A stretch of 64,000 nucleotides of DNA from NCBI RefSeq assembly GCF_003268475.1, contig NZ_MCIF01000002.1, forward strand, positions 1,009,261 to 1,073,260, given 5' to 3'. Shown here piece after piece: positions 1 through 9,372 of the stretch (within the stretch, counting starts at the first letter, position 1; each line of letters opens with the position of its first letter). Origin of the DNA: Thermogemmatispora tikiterensis. GTDB lineage: Bacteria; Chloroflexota; Ktedonobacteria; Ktedonobacterales; Ktedonobacteraceae. The position numbers and the translations under genes are program-made. The notes below the pieces were generated by a model, which saw only the letters and a list, made by a program, of their open reading frames with translations, did no database searches and was not told the DNA's origin.

Positions 1-1561
1 TGCCATTCCACCCCTGAGTGATCGTTTGTCCGTTCGGGAAGGTGAACCTGAGCGTCCAGCCATTGATGGCCGTGCTGCCGGTGTTGGTAATGGAGATGCT
101 GGCGCCAAAGCCGCCGGGCCACTGAGCGGTAATGACATACTGCACACGACAGCTCAGTCCGCTGGAAGGTGTCGGGGTCGGCGTCGGAGTGACTCCGGGA
201 GTCGGTGATGGCGTAGGAGTTGGGGTGACCGTCGGCCAGGGTGTCGGGGTCGGACTGGCAGCTGTGGTGGCCGTGGGTGTGACTGTCACGCCCGGCGTCG
301 GGGTAGTTCCCGTGCCTGGGCTGCCGCCGGACTTCTGTTGCTGGTGCTGGGAGTGCTGCATGAAGATGGCCAGCTCGGGTGCGCCGTGCGTCACGCCATA
401 GATACTGTCAGGATTACGCGCAACGTACATCCAGAAGTTGTCTCCGTCGGCATCGTCCTGCTCCAGGGTGCTGTAGAACATAGTCCACCAGCCTGTCCGG
501 TTGCCAGCATCCGAGCGGCTGTTGAACTCGCCAAGGATAAAGGGCTTGCCGACAACGTTGTGCGAGTCACTGACCCATTTGTTAATGACCTGCTGGGCCT
601 GGCTCATACTCAGGTTGGCCCAACTCTCGGTCGGGTAGAAGTGGGCGGAGGTGAAATCGATATATGGAGATTGATGGATGTAGACAAAAGGATTGCCGGA
701 GTTGCCGCCGTAGCCGTAGGCTGTCCCCTGGCCTTCGAGGCCTGTCCCCAGCATATGGTTCGGGTCGATGCTCTTGATGAAAGCGCCCATCGTGTCGACC
801 CAGGCCCGCAGGGTGGTGCCGGTTGTGCTCTCATCGGGCGTGGCGTTCTCGTAGCGTGGCTCGTTCATCAGCTCCCAGGCGAAGATCGTCGGCTCATCTT
901 TGTAGGCGACGCCTGAGTAGTGATTAACGTGGTTGAGGGCATAAGAAACGTAATTCTTGTATTGGGTGAAGCAACCCGGGCATTGCTGCTGATTAAAGAA
1001 GCGCCAGCGGTTGGACTGGCCGGTGGGCAGCCCTTCCCATTGCAGGCGGGTATCGATACCGCCATACGCCTCCCAGTAGTTTTCGAAGACGGGGATGAGG
1101 CGGATATTGTGGGCCTTGGCCGATTGGATGATGTAATCAAATTCATCGAATTCGGCGACGTTGTAGACCCCCTTCGAAGGTTCGAAGCCATGCCACGTCT
1201 CGTGATCGAACATCCAGGTGCGTACGACTGTGATGCCATCGCTCTGGGCGTTGCTAAAGTAGGCATCGATGGCAGCCTTGTCCATATATTTGTTCTCGAT
1301 GTCGTCCTGGGTACTGCTGCTGCTGCCGTCGCCGAAGGTGAAGATGTCGTAGCTATCGGCTCCAGCGTAGTAGAAGAGCTGGCCGTTGAGGCAGAAGTGG
1401 ATGCCGCAGCGGGTCACAAAGCCGGAGGCGGCCTGCGCTGTATGGTGCGGGCTACTGATGAGGAGAAGACTACTGATGGCAGCGATAACGGTGATGGCCG
1501 CGCAGCCAAGTAGCGAGGAGAGGTAGCGGTAGGTTGGCTCCTTGCTGCCGTTGCTGAACAT
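1..1561 (-). CDS. Secreted GH5 endo-beta-1,4-mannanase with C-terminal CBM2 (partial, runs off left edge)
   Basis: Extracellular glycoside hydrolase predicted to cut beta-1,4-mannan backbones. Translating the minus strand from ATG 1559-1561 (AAAGGA about 7 nt upstream) gives an open frame to the window edge. Residues 14-45 form a long signal peptide. The catalytic domain spans about residues 48-400, with the acid/base motif WELMNEPR (Glu234) and the nucleophile motif ILGEFN (Glu345), both typical of GH5 and closest to the GH5_7 mannanase pattern (VAYKDEPTIFAWELMNEPR). A Pro/Thr-rich linker follows, then the start of a CBM2-like module (CRVQYVITAQWPGGFGASI and NGWTLRF). The C-terminus lies outside the window. 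Family and fold are clear; mannan rather than cellulose as substrate is inferred from the motif context. Confidence 0.85.
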   Translation of the reverse strand, partial: MFSNGSKEPTYRYLSSLLGCAAITVIAAISSLLLISSPHHTAQAASGFVTRCGIHFCLNGQLFYYAGADSYDIFTFGDGSSSSTQDDIENKYMDKAAIDAYFSNAQSDGITVVRTWMFDHETWHGFEPSKGVYNVAEFDEFDYIIQSAKAHNIRLIPVFENYWEAYGGIDTRLQWEGLPTGQSNRWRFFNQQQCPGCFTQYKNYVSYALNHVNHYSGVAYKDEPTIFAWELMNEPRYENATPDESTTGTTLRAWVDTMGAFIKSIDPNHMLGTGLEGQGTAYGYGGNSGNPFVYIHQSPYIDFTSAHFYPTESWANLSMSQAQQVINKWVSDSHNVVGKPFILGEFNSRSDAGNRTGWWTMFYSTLEQDDADGDNFWMYVARNPDSIYGVTHGAPELAIFMQHSQHQQQKSGGSPGTGTTPTPGVTVTPTATTAASPTPTPWPTVTPTPTPSPTPGVTPTPTPTPSSGLSCRVQYVITAQWPGGFGASISITNTGSTAINGWTLRFTFPNGQTITQGWNG

Positions 1562-1900
1562 ACTGCATCCTTTCTGGGTGAGGCACCCCTTATGGCATTC
1601 CTTGCTAAGGGAGAGCATAGGGCTGCTTGCTCCGAAAAGCCAGAACAGATAGTGGACATCTGGCAGTCACTGTTTTGGCAACTGGGGCTCTGGTCATGCT
1701 GGCTGCTCTGCTTGGCTTCCAGGGGCCACAGCATCCTTGATGGCGTTTGAGGACTTGACGGGAGTATTGCCGCTGGCATTCAATGAAAAGCGGCGCCGCT
1801 CTGCCTGGTCTGCGGGCGAGTGAGCTGGCGCCCGGCTGTCTTGAGACAAGCCTGGTTCTCTCTCCTTTTTCTGCAGGAGGCGAAAGGAGGTCTCTATTCG

Positions 1901-4246
1901 ATGTTGCATGAAGCACAGAGGCAGGTGTCATCTGTCCTGATTGGCACGGCGCTCCCCCGCCAGGACGGAGAGGCCAAGGTAAGCGGGCGTGCTCGCTATG
2001 CGGGCGATCATTTGCCGGCGGGGGTGCTGCATGCTCGTCTGGTAACCAGTCCGTATGCCCATGCGTTTATCCGGCGCATCAACCCTTCGGTAGCCCTGGC
2101 TTTGCCAGGGGTAGTTGCTGTCTTCACTGCGGCCAATCTAGGCTTGCGGTCCTCGGACGGCAGCGTGCGCTCGCTGGAGCCGTTGGCAGGCACCGAGGTC
2201 TGTTGGTGCGGTCATCCTGTAGCGTTGGTTGTGGCAGAGACGGAGGCGCTGGCCGAAGATGGAGCTGCTGCCGTTGAGGTCGATTATGAGCCACTGCCGG
2301 CTGTGCTTGACCCCGAGGCAGCCTGTCGCCCGGGGGCTCCACGAGCCTGCTTGCAGCGCGATTTTCGCGAGACACTGCGGCAGAGTCATGCGCTCTTTCT
2401 GCCACCAGGTGCTTCACTGGAGGAGGAGGGATTATCGCCCAACGCTGCCGCATTGCCGGCGCTGCGTATGGGGACGATCGAGGAGGGTTTGCGAGAGGCG
2501 GAGGTCATTGTGGAGGAGCACTACAGGACTTCGCCCGTGCATCAATCCTACTTAGAACCGCAGACGGTCCTGGTTGTTCCTGATGCGCACACCCGGCAGC
2601 TGACCATTTATTCCAGTACCCAGGGACTGCTTAATGCTCGTCGGGCTGTGGCTCTGGCGCTGGGCCTATCCGAGCGGCAGATCCACGTGGAGCCAGTGCC
2701 GGTCGGCGGCGGGTTCGGAGGAAAGGAGGTTTTGCTGGAGCCACTGGTGGCGGCGGCAGCTCTGCAGCTGCGTCGACCGGTGCGCCTGGTCTATACACGG
2801 CAGGAGGAGTTGCTGGCCGGTAATCCAGCGCCGCAGACCGCGATCACGGTGAAACTGGGGGCGCGGCGCGATGGAACCCTGACGGCCATTCAGGTGCGCT
2901 TGATCCTCGATTCGGGCGCCTATCCTTACCCGCTAGCGGGGCTGAGCGGCTTCCACTTCAGCAATCTCTACCGTTGCCCTCACCTTGCCATCCAGTCTTA
3001 TTTGGTGCAAACCAACAAGCCGGGCAGCGCCGCCTACCGGGCTCCGACCGGTCCACAGGCTTATTTTGCCCTGGAGTCGACGGTCGACGAGCTTTGTCGC
3101 CGTCTTGGGCTTGATCCGCTAGCATTCCGTCTACGCCATGCCCTGCGTGAAGGGGACGCGCGTCTTCCGGGGGGGCGCTGGCCCCGTATCGGCCTGGTGG
3201 AGTGCCTGGAGGCCGTCGGAAGCCATCCACTCTGGAGTGAGCGCGAGCGGGTGCGGAGTGAGTTACCAGCGGAGCTAAGCGGTTGGCGGGTTGGCATCGG
3301 CCTGGCGGCTGGTGGCTGGCCAGGGGCTACCGAGCCTGCAGCGGCTCTCTGTCGCCTGGAAAGCGATGGCAGTTGCACACTGATCGTTGGCAGTGTAGAT
3401 ATGTCAGGTTCCGACAGCTCCCTGGCCCTGATCGCAGCGGAGATTCTGGGCCTGCCAGCGCGCGCGGTCACAGTGGTTCACGAGGGTAGCGACACAATGC
3501 CCTACAGTGGCTTGACGGCTGGCAGCAAGACAACCTACTCCCTCGGCTCCGCTGTCCTGGCGGCGGCGCAGGATGCCCGTGAGCAAATTTTGACGATTGC
3601 CTCGGAGTTGCTGGAAGCGGCCCGTGAGGATCTCGAACTGCGCGATGGGCGGGTTACCGTGCGTGGCGTTCCTGATAAATATGTGACCTTCCAGCAGGTG
3701 GCTGCCCATTCGACCAATTTCGGCGCTCGCTATGCCCCTGTCTTTGGCCGCGGTCGATCGGCGAACGCTACGTCCGGCCCAATGTTCGCTGTGCACCTGG
3801 CGAAGGTAGCCGTTGATCCAGAGACAGGTGAGGTACGAGTCCTGGACTATGTTGCCGCTCAGGATGTGGGACGCGCTTTGAACCGCGGAGAGGTAGAGGG
3901 CCAGATCTATGGGGGCGTAGCGCAGGGCATTGGCTGGGCCTTGCAGGAACGGCTGGTCTATGGAGAGGAGGGCCAATTGCTCACAGGGACTTTGATGGAC
4001 TATGCCCTGCCCCATAGCCAGGATGTGCCTTCGATTACGCCGCTGATCGTCGAGGTGCCGTGTGAGCTTGGTCCTTTCGGAGCGCGTGGGGCCGGCGAGC
4101 CGCCAGTCGTCCCGGTGGCCGCTGCGATTGGCAATGCCCTACGCGATGCACTCGGACTACGCTTGACGGAGCTGCCTATGACCCCGGAGCGCATCGTACG
4201 GGCCTGGCAAGAGGGTGGCAATCGCACCCCGTCAGCAGGCTCTTAG
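1901..4246 (+). CDS. Xanthine dehydrogenase/aldehyde oxidase-type molybdopterin-binding large subunit
   Basis: Molybdenum hydroxylase catalytic subunit of 781 aa. An N-terminal Ald_Xan_dh_C-type a/b hammerhead domain (about residues 10-125) is followed by the molybdopterin-binding domains. The cofactor loop GGGFGGKE lies at 269-276 and the C-terminal GARGAGEPP motif holds the catalytic Glu733. The loop sequence AYRAPTGPQA lacks the CoxL signature of form I CO dehydrogenase, so a purine, aldehyde or other hydroxylase is more likely. The start is ATG 1901, with AAAGGAGG about 10 nt upstream; a longer in-frame extension back to 1820 lacks such a site. The family normally needs FAD and [2Fe-2S] subunits, and neither is encoded next to it. 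Substrate is unknown. Confidence 0.85.
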   Translation: MLHEAQRQVSSVLIGTALPRQDGEAKVSGRARYAGDHLPAGVLHARLVTSPYAHAFIRRINPSVALALPGVVAVFTAANLGLRSSDGSVRSLEPLAGTEVCWCGHPVALVVAETEALAEDGAAAVEVDYEPLPAVLDPEAACRPGAPRACLQRDFRETLRQSHALFLPPGASLEEEGLSPNAAALPALRMGTIEEGLREAEVIVEEHYRTSPVHQSYLEPQTVLVVPDAHTRQLTIYSSTQGLLNARRAVALALGLSERQIHVEPVPVGGGFGGKEVLLEPLVAAAALQLRRPVRLVYTRQEELLAGNPAPQTAITVKLGARRDGTLTAIQVRLILDSGAYPYPLAGLSGFHFSNLYRCPHLAIQSYLVQTNKPGSAAYRAPTGPQAYFALESTVDELCRRLGLDPLAFRLRHALREGDARLPGGRWPRIGLVECLEAVGSHPLWSERERVRSELPAELSGWRVGIGLAAGGWPGATEPAAALCRLESDGSCTLIVGSVDMSGSDSSLALIAAEILGLPARAVTVVHEGSDTMPYSGLTAGSKTTYSLGSAVLAAAQDAREQILTIASELLEAAREDLELRDGRVTVRGVPDKYVTFQQVAAHSTNFGARYAPVFGRGRSANATSGPMFAVHLAKVAVDPETGEVRVLDYVAAQDVGRALNRGEVEGQIYGGVAQGIGWALQERLVYGEEGQLLTGTLMDYALPHSQDVPSITPLIVEVPCELGPFGARGAGEPPVVPVAAAIGNALRDALGLRLTELPMTPERIVRAWQEGGNRTPSAGS

Positions 4247-4264
4247 CCAGCGGTGAGAGAAGAG

Positions 4265-4291
4265 GAAGAAGAAGAAGAAGAAGAAGAAGAA
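4265..4291. repeat. GAA trinucleotide microsatellite
   Basis: Nine uninterrupted GAA units lie just after the stop codon of the molybdenum hydroxylase gene. Such tracts are prone to slippage; no function can be assigned. Confidence 0.8.
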
Positions 4292-4296
4292 AACAG

Positions 4297-4338
4297 CCAG
4301 CCGTGGATGGGGATTATTCCCTCACGGGCCACGGCTGG
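4297..4338. terminator. Bidirectional terminator hairpin between convergent genes
   Basis: Perfect 10-bp arms, CCAGCCGTGG at 4297-4306 and CCACGGCTGG at 4329-4338, are followed on the plus strand by a T-rich stretch (TGTGTCTTTTC). The hairpin lies between the 3' ends of the convergent molybdenum hydroxylase and DUF929 genes. Confidence 0.7.
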
Positions 4339-4350
4339 TTGTGTCTTTTC

Positions 4351-5481
4351 TCAACACTTTTTCCGCGCTTGGTATTGACTTGTATGGCGTCTCACATCGC
4401 GTTGGGGCCGGCGGACTGTGGGCAGCAGCATTATCAGCCCAAGTGCCGTTGTCGGGAGAGCTGACGGTAGGCTGGCAGATGGCGTGGGAGTAGGAGTAGG
4501 AGCATAGGGAGAGCGCGGCAGCTGCCTTTGAATAAACTGGATATAGGAAGTGTTACAGACGCTCGCCGGCTGATCCGCTGTCGCTACGCAGATAGCGGCG
4601 GTCAAATAGTTAGCGACGCCCAGAATATTCTTGGCTACGGGAGTGCTGGGATCAGTCAGTTGCAAGGCGATGTCGCGCTGAGACAGCCCTGTGAGGATGC
4701 CGGGGTCATAGCTCTGGCCGCGCACAAGGTAGAGGTTGGCAATGTCCAGGAATGGGATACTGCCATCGGGATTGAGCGAGCCAATGATCTGCTGTTCCTC
4801 CACCGTTGGCCCTTCCAAAGGATGACCCTCGCGGTCCTCCAGCTCAACCGGGGCGAAATCGAGGTAGTTGCTCTGGTAGACGCTGCCATGAAAGGTAAAC
4901 GTTGCGGTGTTTGGGTAGGCATCTGTGTCAGAGGAGGTTGTCTCTGGCAACTTGCTGAAGGAGCCAAAGCGACTGAGGGCCACAACAACCGGCCAGCGCT
5001 CCGCGGCGCAGTAGGGGCAGAATTCGGCGCCCCAGTAGAAGAACTCAGGCTTGCCAGTGGGTCCGCGCAGCATTGGGCGATCAGCGATGACGCGCAGGGG
5101 ACTCGACAGGTTACCAGTACCTACTTTGGAGAACTGGCTGTCGCTGATGAGAGCCAGATCGTTCAAGACCTGCGGGTCTGTCGCAGAGCGGCTGCTGGTG
5201 GGGTTCGCCGTGCTCTGGTGGCCGAGGAGGAGGAAGAGGCCAACGATGGCCCCAATCACAACGAGAGTGAGGCCTACCAGCCACCAGCGGTAGGCGCGCC
5301 AGACTGAGACACCTCGTCGTCGGCCTGCCCGCTGCGTCTGTCTAGGAGCTGTTCCTCTCAGTCTGCTCTCAGTCTGCGGACGTTTGCTAAGGGAATTGGT
5401 GGAGGAGTGGGACATGTGCCCTTGCGAGCGCGCCTGTGAGACGGGAGGATTTGCTTGCTTCCTGGATGTGGATGAAGACAT
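4351..5481 (-). CDS. Membrane-anchored DUF929 (thioredoxin-like) protein
   Basis: A 376-aa protein with a basic, Ser/Gln/Arg-rich N-terminal tail, one transmembrane helix at about residues 64-87, and an exported domain of the DUF929 type. The motif [11 protein letters not shown] places a CPYC pair at Cys155 and Cys158, as in thioredoxin-like folds, so a role in extracytoplasmic thiol chemistry is plausible but not proven. The C-terminus is low in complexity (Pro/Thr-rich) with a short hydrophobic stretch (LGLIMLLP) followed by basic residues, possibly a second anchor. The start at 5481 is preferred (GGGAAGAG upstream); an in-frame GTG at 5583 lies beside a TATAAT box, which would leave it at or before the transcript start. 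The family occurs in archaea and Ktedonobacteria. Confidence 0.75.
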   Translation of the reverse strand: MSSSTSRKQANPPVSQARSQGHMSHSSTNSLSKRPQTESRLRGTAPRQTQRAGRRRGVSVWRAYRWWLVGLTLVVIGAIVGLFLLLGHQSTANPTSSRSATDPQVLNDLALISDSQFSKVGTGNLSSPLRVIADRPMLRGPTGKPEFFYWGAEFCPYCAAERWPVVVALSRFGSFSKLPETTSSDTDAYPNTATFTFHGSVYQSNYLDFAPVELEDREGHPLEGPTVEEQQIIGSLNPDGSIPFLDIANLYLVRGQSYDPGILTGLSQRDIALQLTDPSTPVAKNILGVANYLTAAICVATADQPASVCNTSYIQFIQRQLPRSPYAPTPTPTPSASLPSALPTTALGLIMLLPTVRRPQRDVRRHTSQYQARKKC

Positions 5482-5583
5482 AGTTCTCTCTTCCCTGAAT
5501 GTAGATTGTGGACTGTCCTTCCTTGAACAATGCTCGCTTTCGCCTGAGTGGGTGGCGCCAGCGAGATGATTGGCGATATTCAC

Positions 5584-5589
5584 ATTATA
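5584..5589 (-). promoter_or_regulatory. Possible -10 element for the DUF929 gene
   Basis: The minus strand reads TATAAT, about 100 nt upstream of the preferred start at 5481. No good -35 box is visible at the right distance, so the call rests on the -10 alone. Confidence 0.35.
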
Positions 5590-5864
5590 GCATGAAGGCC
5601 TGCCCTGGTGGTGCTTTTGCCAGCCGGTTCGGTCGCCGCCGATAGTAGCAAATGTCCAAGGCTTTTTCAGGCGAGATCCAGAGAATCGGAGCGCAAGCCG
5701 GGATAGGAAGTGAGCAGCAAGATGCAGGCGAAACGGTCTCCCTCTCCCCTTTGATTCCTTCAGTCAACACCCTATCAAAAGGAGGGCCTTGCCTGAAGTA
5801 CGTAAAGTACGTAGAATGCTGGAGATTCGTCAGTCCAGTTTCAACGATTCAGGCCATGATTTGC

Positions 5865-5904
5865 GTCCGTCTGGTCCTGTCTGGGTCCTGTCTGGGTCCT
5901 GTCT
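5865..5904. repeat. Short tandem repeat, unit TCCTGTCTGGG
   Basis: Two exact 11-bp units (5875-5885 and 5886-5896) are flanked by a partial copy on each side. A second small direct repeat (AGTACGTA twice) lies about 60 nt to the left. They sit in the roughly 500-nt non-coding gap 5482-5991 between the DUF929 gene and the 3' end of the inositol operon, where no gene is evident. Confidence 0.6.
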
Positions 5905-5991
5905 GACTTGCCTAATTCTCCATAGGCGTTCAGGCTGTTGCTGATTGAACTGAGAGATTGGCTTTGGGAGAGACTTGGGAGAGAGCTGGCA

Positions 5992-7008
5992 TTAGCCGGG
6001 CGCCAGTAGCTCCCACCAGGGTGTGGCACAGCGACGCAGAACATGGGCGATTGCTTGCAGGGCGGCAACGCCCTCTTGTGCCAGCCAGCGCTCCAGGGCA
6101 GCGGTTCCCCCTCTGGCATAGAGAGCGATCCCTCCCTGCCAGAAGGCGCGGCCACAGACCACGCCACAGAAAGGTACGCCGGCCTCGGCGGTCAGCTCCA
6201 GCAGCTCACAGACAGTGGCTGAGCTGTAGCCCGCGCTCAGATAGACAAGGGGTTTCGAAGCTGCCATTCCCACGACGCGTAGCTGCTCAATGGCCTCTTC
6301 GCGCGAGTAAGCTGGCGTTGGTGCCTCGCAGCTCTGCAGTCCAGAGGTGTAGGTCGGTACGATGGGCCATTCCACTTTCAGGATATCAACGCCGTAGCGT
6401 GGCTGTCCAAACTCAGCCACAGTAAGGGCGACATAGGTCGGCTTGGCTTGCGCAAAGCTCAGCGCGGCGTTCTCCCCAGCCAGCTCCTCGCCGGCATAGA
6501 CAAGTGGCTCCAGGAAGAAAGGCACTTCCAGAGCCTGGCACTCGGCCCCTATGCGCTCGACATAGGCCTGCTTGACACGATTGATACGTGGGCTATCGAA
6601 GGGGTTATAGTACAGCAAGACCTTCACGGCCTGGGCTCCAGCCTCCACCAGGCGCCGTACACTATAGTCAGGGATCACCTCGGGAGGTTCATAGCGGCCA
6701 TTGGCGCTATAGCCTGAGCGCTCGTATGCGAGCATCACGCCCGTACCGGGATGGCGTACCGCCAGGGCATCCAGACCATACTCGGGATCAAGCAGGACAG
6801 CGCTCGCGTAGGGAGTCAGAATCTGCGTGACCAGGCGCTTGAAGGTACACAGGTCAGAGGCGCTGGCTTGCCCTTGCAGGCCCTGAGCCATGGCCAGAGC
6901 CTGAGCCAGATTTGTCCGGTGATCAACGGCCAGGGCTGTAATAATGCCGTGCTCATCGGCACAGGCTTGGAGCCTGCTCAGCTTATTCTGCCTGGAGTTG
7001 ATACTCAT
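5992..7008 (-). CDS. LacD-type class I aldolase, last gene of the inositol operon
   Basis: A 338-aa TIM-barrel aldolase of the DeoC/FbaB/LacD type. The N-terminal ALAVDHR motif and the VDILKVEWP strand, which carries the Schiff-base lysine, match tagatose-1,6-bisphosphate aldolases. It follows iolG on the same strand (gap about 95 nt). It may therefore cleave 2-deoxy-5-keto-D-gluconate-6-phosphate to dihydroxyacetone phosphate and malonate semialdehyde, the step done by IolJ in Bacillus; that substrate is inferred from context only. The start at ATG 7006-7008 has GGAAGAG upstream; an in-frame GTG at 7071 would add 21 residues of unlikely sequence. Confidence 0.8.
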   Translation of the reverse strand: MSINSRQNKLSRLQACADEHGIITALAVDHRTNLAQALAMAQGLQGQASASDLCTFKRLVTQILTPYASAVLLDPEYGLDALAVRHPGTGVMLAYERSGYSANGRYEPPEVIPDYSVRRLVEAGAQAVKVLLYYNPFDSPRINRVKQAYVERIGAECQALEVPFFLEPLVYAGEELAGENAALSFAQAKPTYVALTVAEFGQPRYGVDILKVEWPIVPTYTSGLQSCEAPTPAYSREEAIEQLRVVGMAASKPLVYLSAGYSSATVCELLELTAEAGVPFCGVVCGRAFWQGGIALYARGGTAALERWLAQEGVAALQAIAHVLRRCATPWWELLAPG

Positions 7009-7103
7009 CTCTTCTCTTCCATGCACAGTGCTCTCTCCTCTTCTTGCTACCGAAGACCGCTCCTTCGTCACCTTGCCGCTTTCTATTGGCAGGCGTTTGT
7101 TGT

Positions 7104-8123
7104 TCAGGCTACTTCACGCAGGGAGACTGGGCGATGTTCCTGTAAAGAGCGCTGGGCTGCCAGAGCAATGGCTACCGGGGCCCGGCCATCATAGCCACTG
7201 ACAGGTACGGGCCTGTCATCAAGGATGGCCTCGACAAAGGCTTGCAGCTCGGCAGCAAAGCTTTCAGCGTAGCGCTCCATAAAGAAATGCAGGGGAAGAT
7301 CACGCCGCACGCCGTGGCGGTCGCTGACCACCGCTGTATTGGGATAGGCATTGTCGATGGCAATGCAGCCCTCACTACCGAACAGCTCGACACGCTGATC
7401 ATAACCGTAGCTAGCACGGCGGCTATTGCTGATCGTGGCAATTGCTCCACTGGCGAAACGCAGCATTACAGCGGCGTGGGCCACGTCCCCAGCCAGGGCA
7501 ATGTCTGGCTCGTTCAGGGCATGGGCCAGGGCAAAGACCTCTTCGACCTCACTGGCCAGCAGGAAGCGGGCCGTATCGAAATCGTGGATCGTCATATCAA
7601 GGAATAGGCCGCCGGAGGCTCGAAGATAGGCCGCTGGAGGGGGAGCGGGATCACGGCTTGTAATGTGGAGCATCAATGGCAAGCCGATCTCCCCTTGCTC
7701 AACAGCCTGCCTGACACGGCGGAAGTGAACATCAAAGCGGCGATTAAAACCTGTCTGGAGCTTAACTCCCGCTTGCTCGACGGTGGCCAGTGCCCGATCG
7801 ATCGTCTCCAGGTCAAGGGCCAGCGGCTTCTCACAGAAGATATGCTTCCCAGAGCGAGCGGCTTCCTCGATGAGCTGAGCATGGGTACTTGTCGGCGAGC
7901 AGATCAGGACAGCCTCGATCTGCGGGTCTGCCAGAATCTCGCGATAATCGGAGCAGAAGCGAGGTATGTTGCACTCGCGGGCACAGGACTCGGCGGCCTC
8001 AGCCCGGGCATCGGCCACGGCCAGCAAGCAGGCCCGTGGAAGTCGCATCGTCAGGTGATGAGCATGGAGGCGTCCGATCCGTCCGGCGCCGATCAAGCCA
8101 ACGGTTAGCTGTCTCGCAGTCAT
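7104..8123 (-). CDS. iolG: Inositol 2-dehydrogenase (Gfo/Idh/MocA family)
   Basis: NAD-dependent oxidation of myo-inositol to scyllo-inosose, the entry step of inositol catabolism. The 339-aa protein has an N-terminal Rossmann motif GLIGAGRIGRLHA, the family EKPLAL motif with its catalytic lysine, and DMTIHDFD, which supplies the conserved Asp and His of the inositol dehydrogenase active site. Length fits the family. The start is ATG 8121-8123 with GGAAAGGA upstream; the open frame continues upstream to 8357 but overlaps iolE and reads as non-protein sequence. Neighbours iolE, iolD and iolC support an inositol substrate over other polyols. Confidence 0.88.
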   Translation of the reverse strand: MTARQLTVGLIGAGRIGRLHAHHLTMRLPRACLLAVADARAEAAESCARECNIPRFCSDYREILADPQIEAVLICSPTSTHAQLIEEAARSGKHIFCEKPLALDLETIDRALATVEQAGVKLQTGFNRRFDVHFRRVRQAVEQGEIGLPLMLHITSRDPAPPPAAYLRASGGLFLDMTIHDFDTARFLLASEVEEVFALAHALNEPDIALAGDVAHAAVMLRFASGAIATISNSRRASYGYDQRVELFGSEGCIAIDNAYPNTAVVSDRHGVRRDLPLHFFMERYAESFAAELQAFVEAILDDRPVPVSGYDGRAPVAIALAAQRSLQEHRPVSLREVA

Positions 8124-8247
8124 CCCGTTATCCTTTCCTATCCTATTGTCTGGCGGCCTGTGGCAGGTTTTGCTTAGCAAGCTGACAGGCGTTTCTGAGC
8201 ATCGGCATGTGGGTGCGTCTCTGCCTTGGAGAAGGGTACCAGCCGGC

Positions 8248-9198
8248 CTAGAGACCAAGATTGCGCAGGTACTGGCGATTGCGCAAAGCGCTGAGATAGG
8301 GGCTGCCCATACCGGGTAGCACATCCTGCTCGACGACGATCCATCCCTGATAGCCATGCAGCTGGAGCCAGGTTACCACCGTAGGGAATGGAACTGCTCC
8401 CTGTCCCAGCTCACAAAAGAGGCCGTGGCGCAGAGCAGTGAAGTAGTCCCACCTCTGGGCACGAGCCTCCTGGGCCACTGCTGGCGAGCAGTCTTTAAAA
8501 TGAACATGCCAGATCCGCGAATCAAAGCGACGGAGGGCCTCCTCGATTAGCCCTGGCTCGTTGCTGCCGCTGCCGTAGAGGTAGTGGCCAGTATCGAAGG
8601 CCAGGCCGATGACGTTCGGATCGGTCAACTCCAGGAAGCGAGCAATCTCTTCTGGTGTTTCCACATAACCGGCGCAATGATGATGGAAGGCTGTGCGTAG
8701 TCCCGTGGTCTCGTAGACCATGCGAGCAACGGTCTCGCTGTTGCGCGCGAAGATGCGCCACTCGCGCGCGCTTAATCCCTGGCTGGGAGAGATGCGTCCA
8801 GCGCAGGACGTCCGGAGGGGATCACCCCCATTCTCATCGGCCAGGAGCAGCAGAGGTCTCCAGGCAGCTCCGCTGATCCGGGACACTGCGGCGAGCAAGT
8901 TGGCAATATGCAGAGCCAGATCCAGGCCAGCCCGCAGCGCGCTCGTCTCCCTGAGCATCACGGGAATAAAGGCCGCCACAAGCGTCAACTCGCGTTTACG
9001 CAGTTCCGCGACTAGCTGGTCTGCCTCAGTGGGCAGGTAGCCCCAGTCTCCTAACTCGGTCCCCTCATAGCCAGTGGCCCGCAGCTCATCCAGCATCTGC
9101 CTCCAGGGAATGACCAGCCCCTGCTTCTGGGTCTCATCGAATTCCAGCGTCCCCCAGGAGCAGGGGGCATTGGCTACGCCGATCTTCTCCATTGCCAT
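8248..9198 (-). CDS. iolE: Inosose dehydratase-like TIM-barrel protein
   Basis: Predicted to dehydrate scyllo-inosose to 3D-(3,5/4)-trihydroxycyclohexane-1,2-dione. The 316-aa protein belongs to the xylose isomerase-like TIM-barrel superfamily. The opening KIGVANAPCSWGTLEFDE is characteristic of IolE, and later segments (TAFHHHCAGYVETPEEI, GLAFDTGHYLYG, WHVHFKDC) supply the metal-binding His, Asp and Glu residues. It lies between iolD and iolG, about 125 nt upstream of iolG. The start could be ATG 9198 or the ATG two codons later; the ribosome-binding site (AGGCGGG) is weak. Confidence 0.87.
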   Translation of the reverse strand: MAMEKIGVANAPCSWGTLEFDETQKQGLVIPWRQMLDELRATGYEGTELGDWGYLPTEADQLVAELRKRELTLVAAFIPVMLRETSALRAGLDLALHIANLLAAVSRISGAAWRPLLLLADENGGDPLRTSCAGRISPSQGLSAREWRIFARNSETVARMVYETTGLRTAFHHHCAGYVETPEEIARFLELTDPNVIGLAFDTGHYLYGSGSNEPGLIEEALRRFDSRIWHVHFKDCSPAVAQEARAQRWDYFTALRHGLFCELGQGAVPFPTVVTWLQLHGYQGWIVVEQDVLPGMGSPYLSALRNRQYLRNLGL

Positions 9199-9234
9199 TT
9201 CTACCCGCCTTGTAGCTCAAGATCAACCATAGAT

Positions 9235-9244
9235 CAGATATCTG
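9235..9244. promoter_or_regulatory. Small palindrome in the iolD-iolE gap
   Basis: CAGATATCTG is a perfect 10-bp palindrome in the 174-nt gap 9199-9372. The gap also holds a 9-bp tandem repeat (AGGGTCAAC, near 9336-9355). Either could be chance; no terminator is visible. Confidence 0.25.
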
Positions 9245-9372
9245 TCTTACAGCCCACGCTTCGATGTTACACTGCTCTCACCATGCATTGGCGGAGCCTT
9301 CTCCGGCGCCTTGCCTTCCCGGCGCGGAAGGCGCAGGGTCAACAGGGTCAACAGGTATTCCGTATTCTATGA

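Noticed and set aside
338..1513. Long open frames on the plus strand (192 and 197 codons) opposite the mannanase gene
   Set aside because: They are antisense shadows of the GH5 coding sequence, which has catalytic motifs and a signal peptide.
4528..5307. 259-codon plus-strand frame opposite the DUF929 gene
   Set aside because: No ribosome-binding site and no family; the minus-strand product has a membrane helix and a CPYC motif.
5865..5904. Tandem TCCTGTCTGGG units considered as a CRISPR-like or regulatory array
   Set aside because: No spacers and only two full units; a simple tandem duplication.
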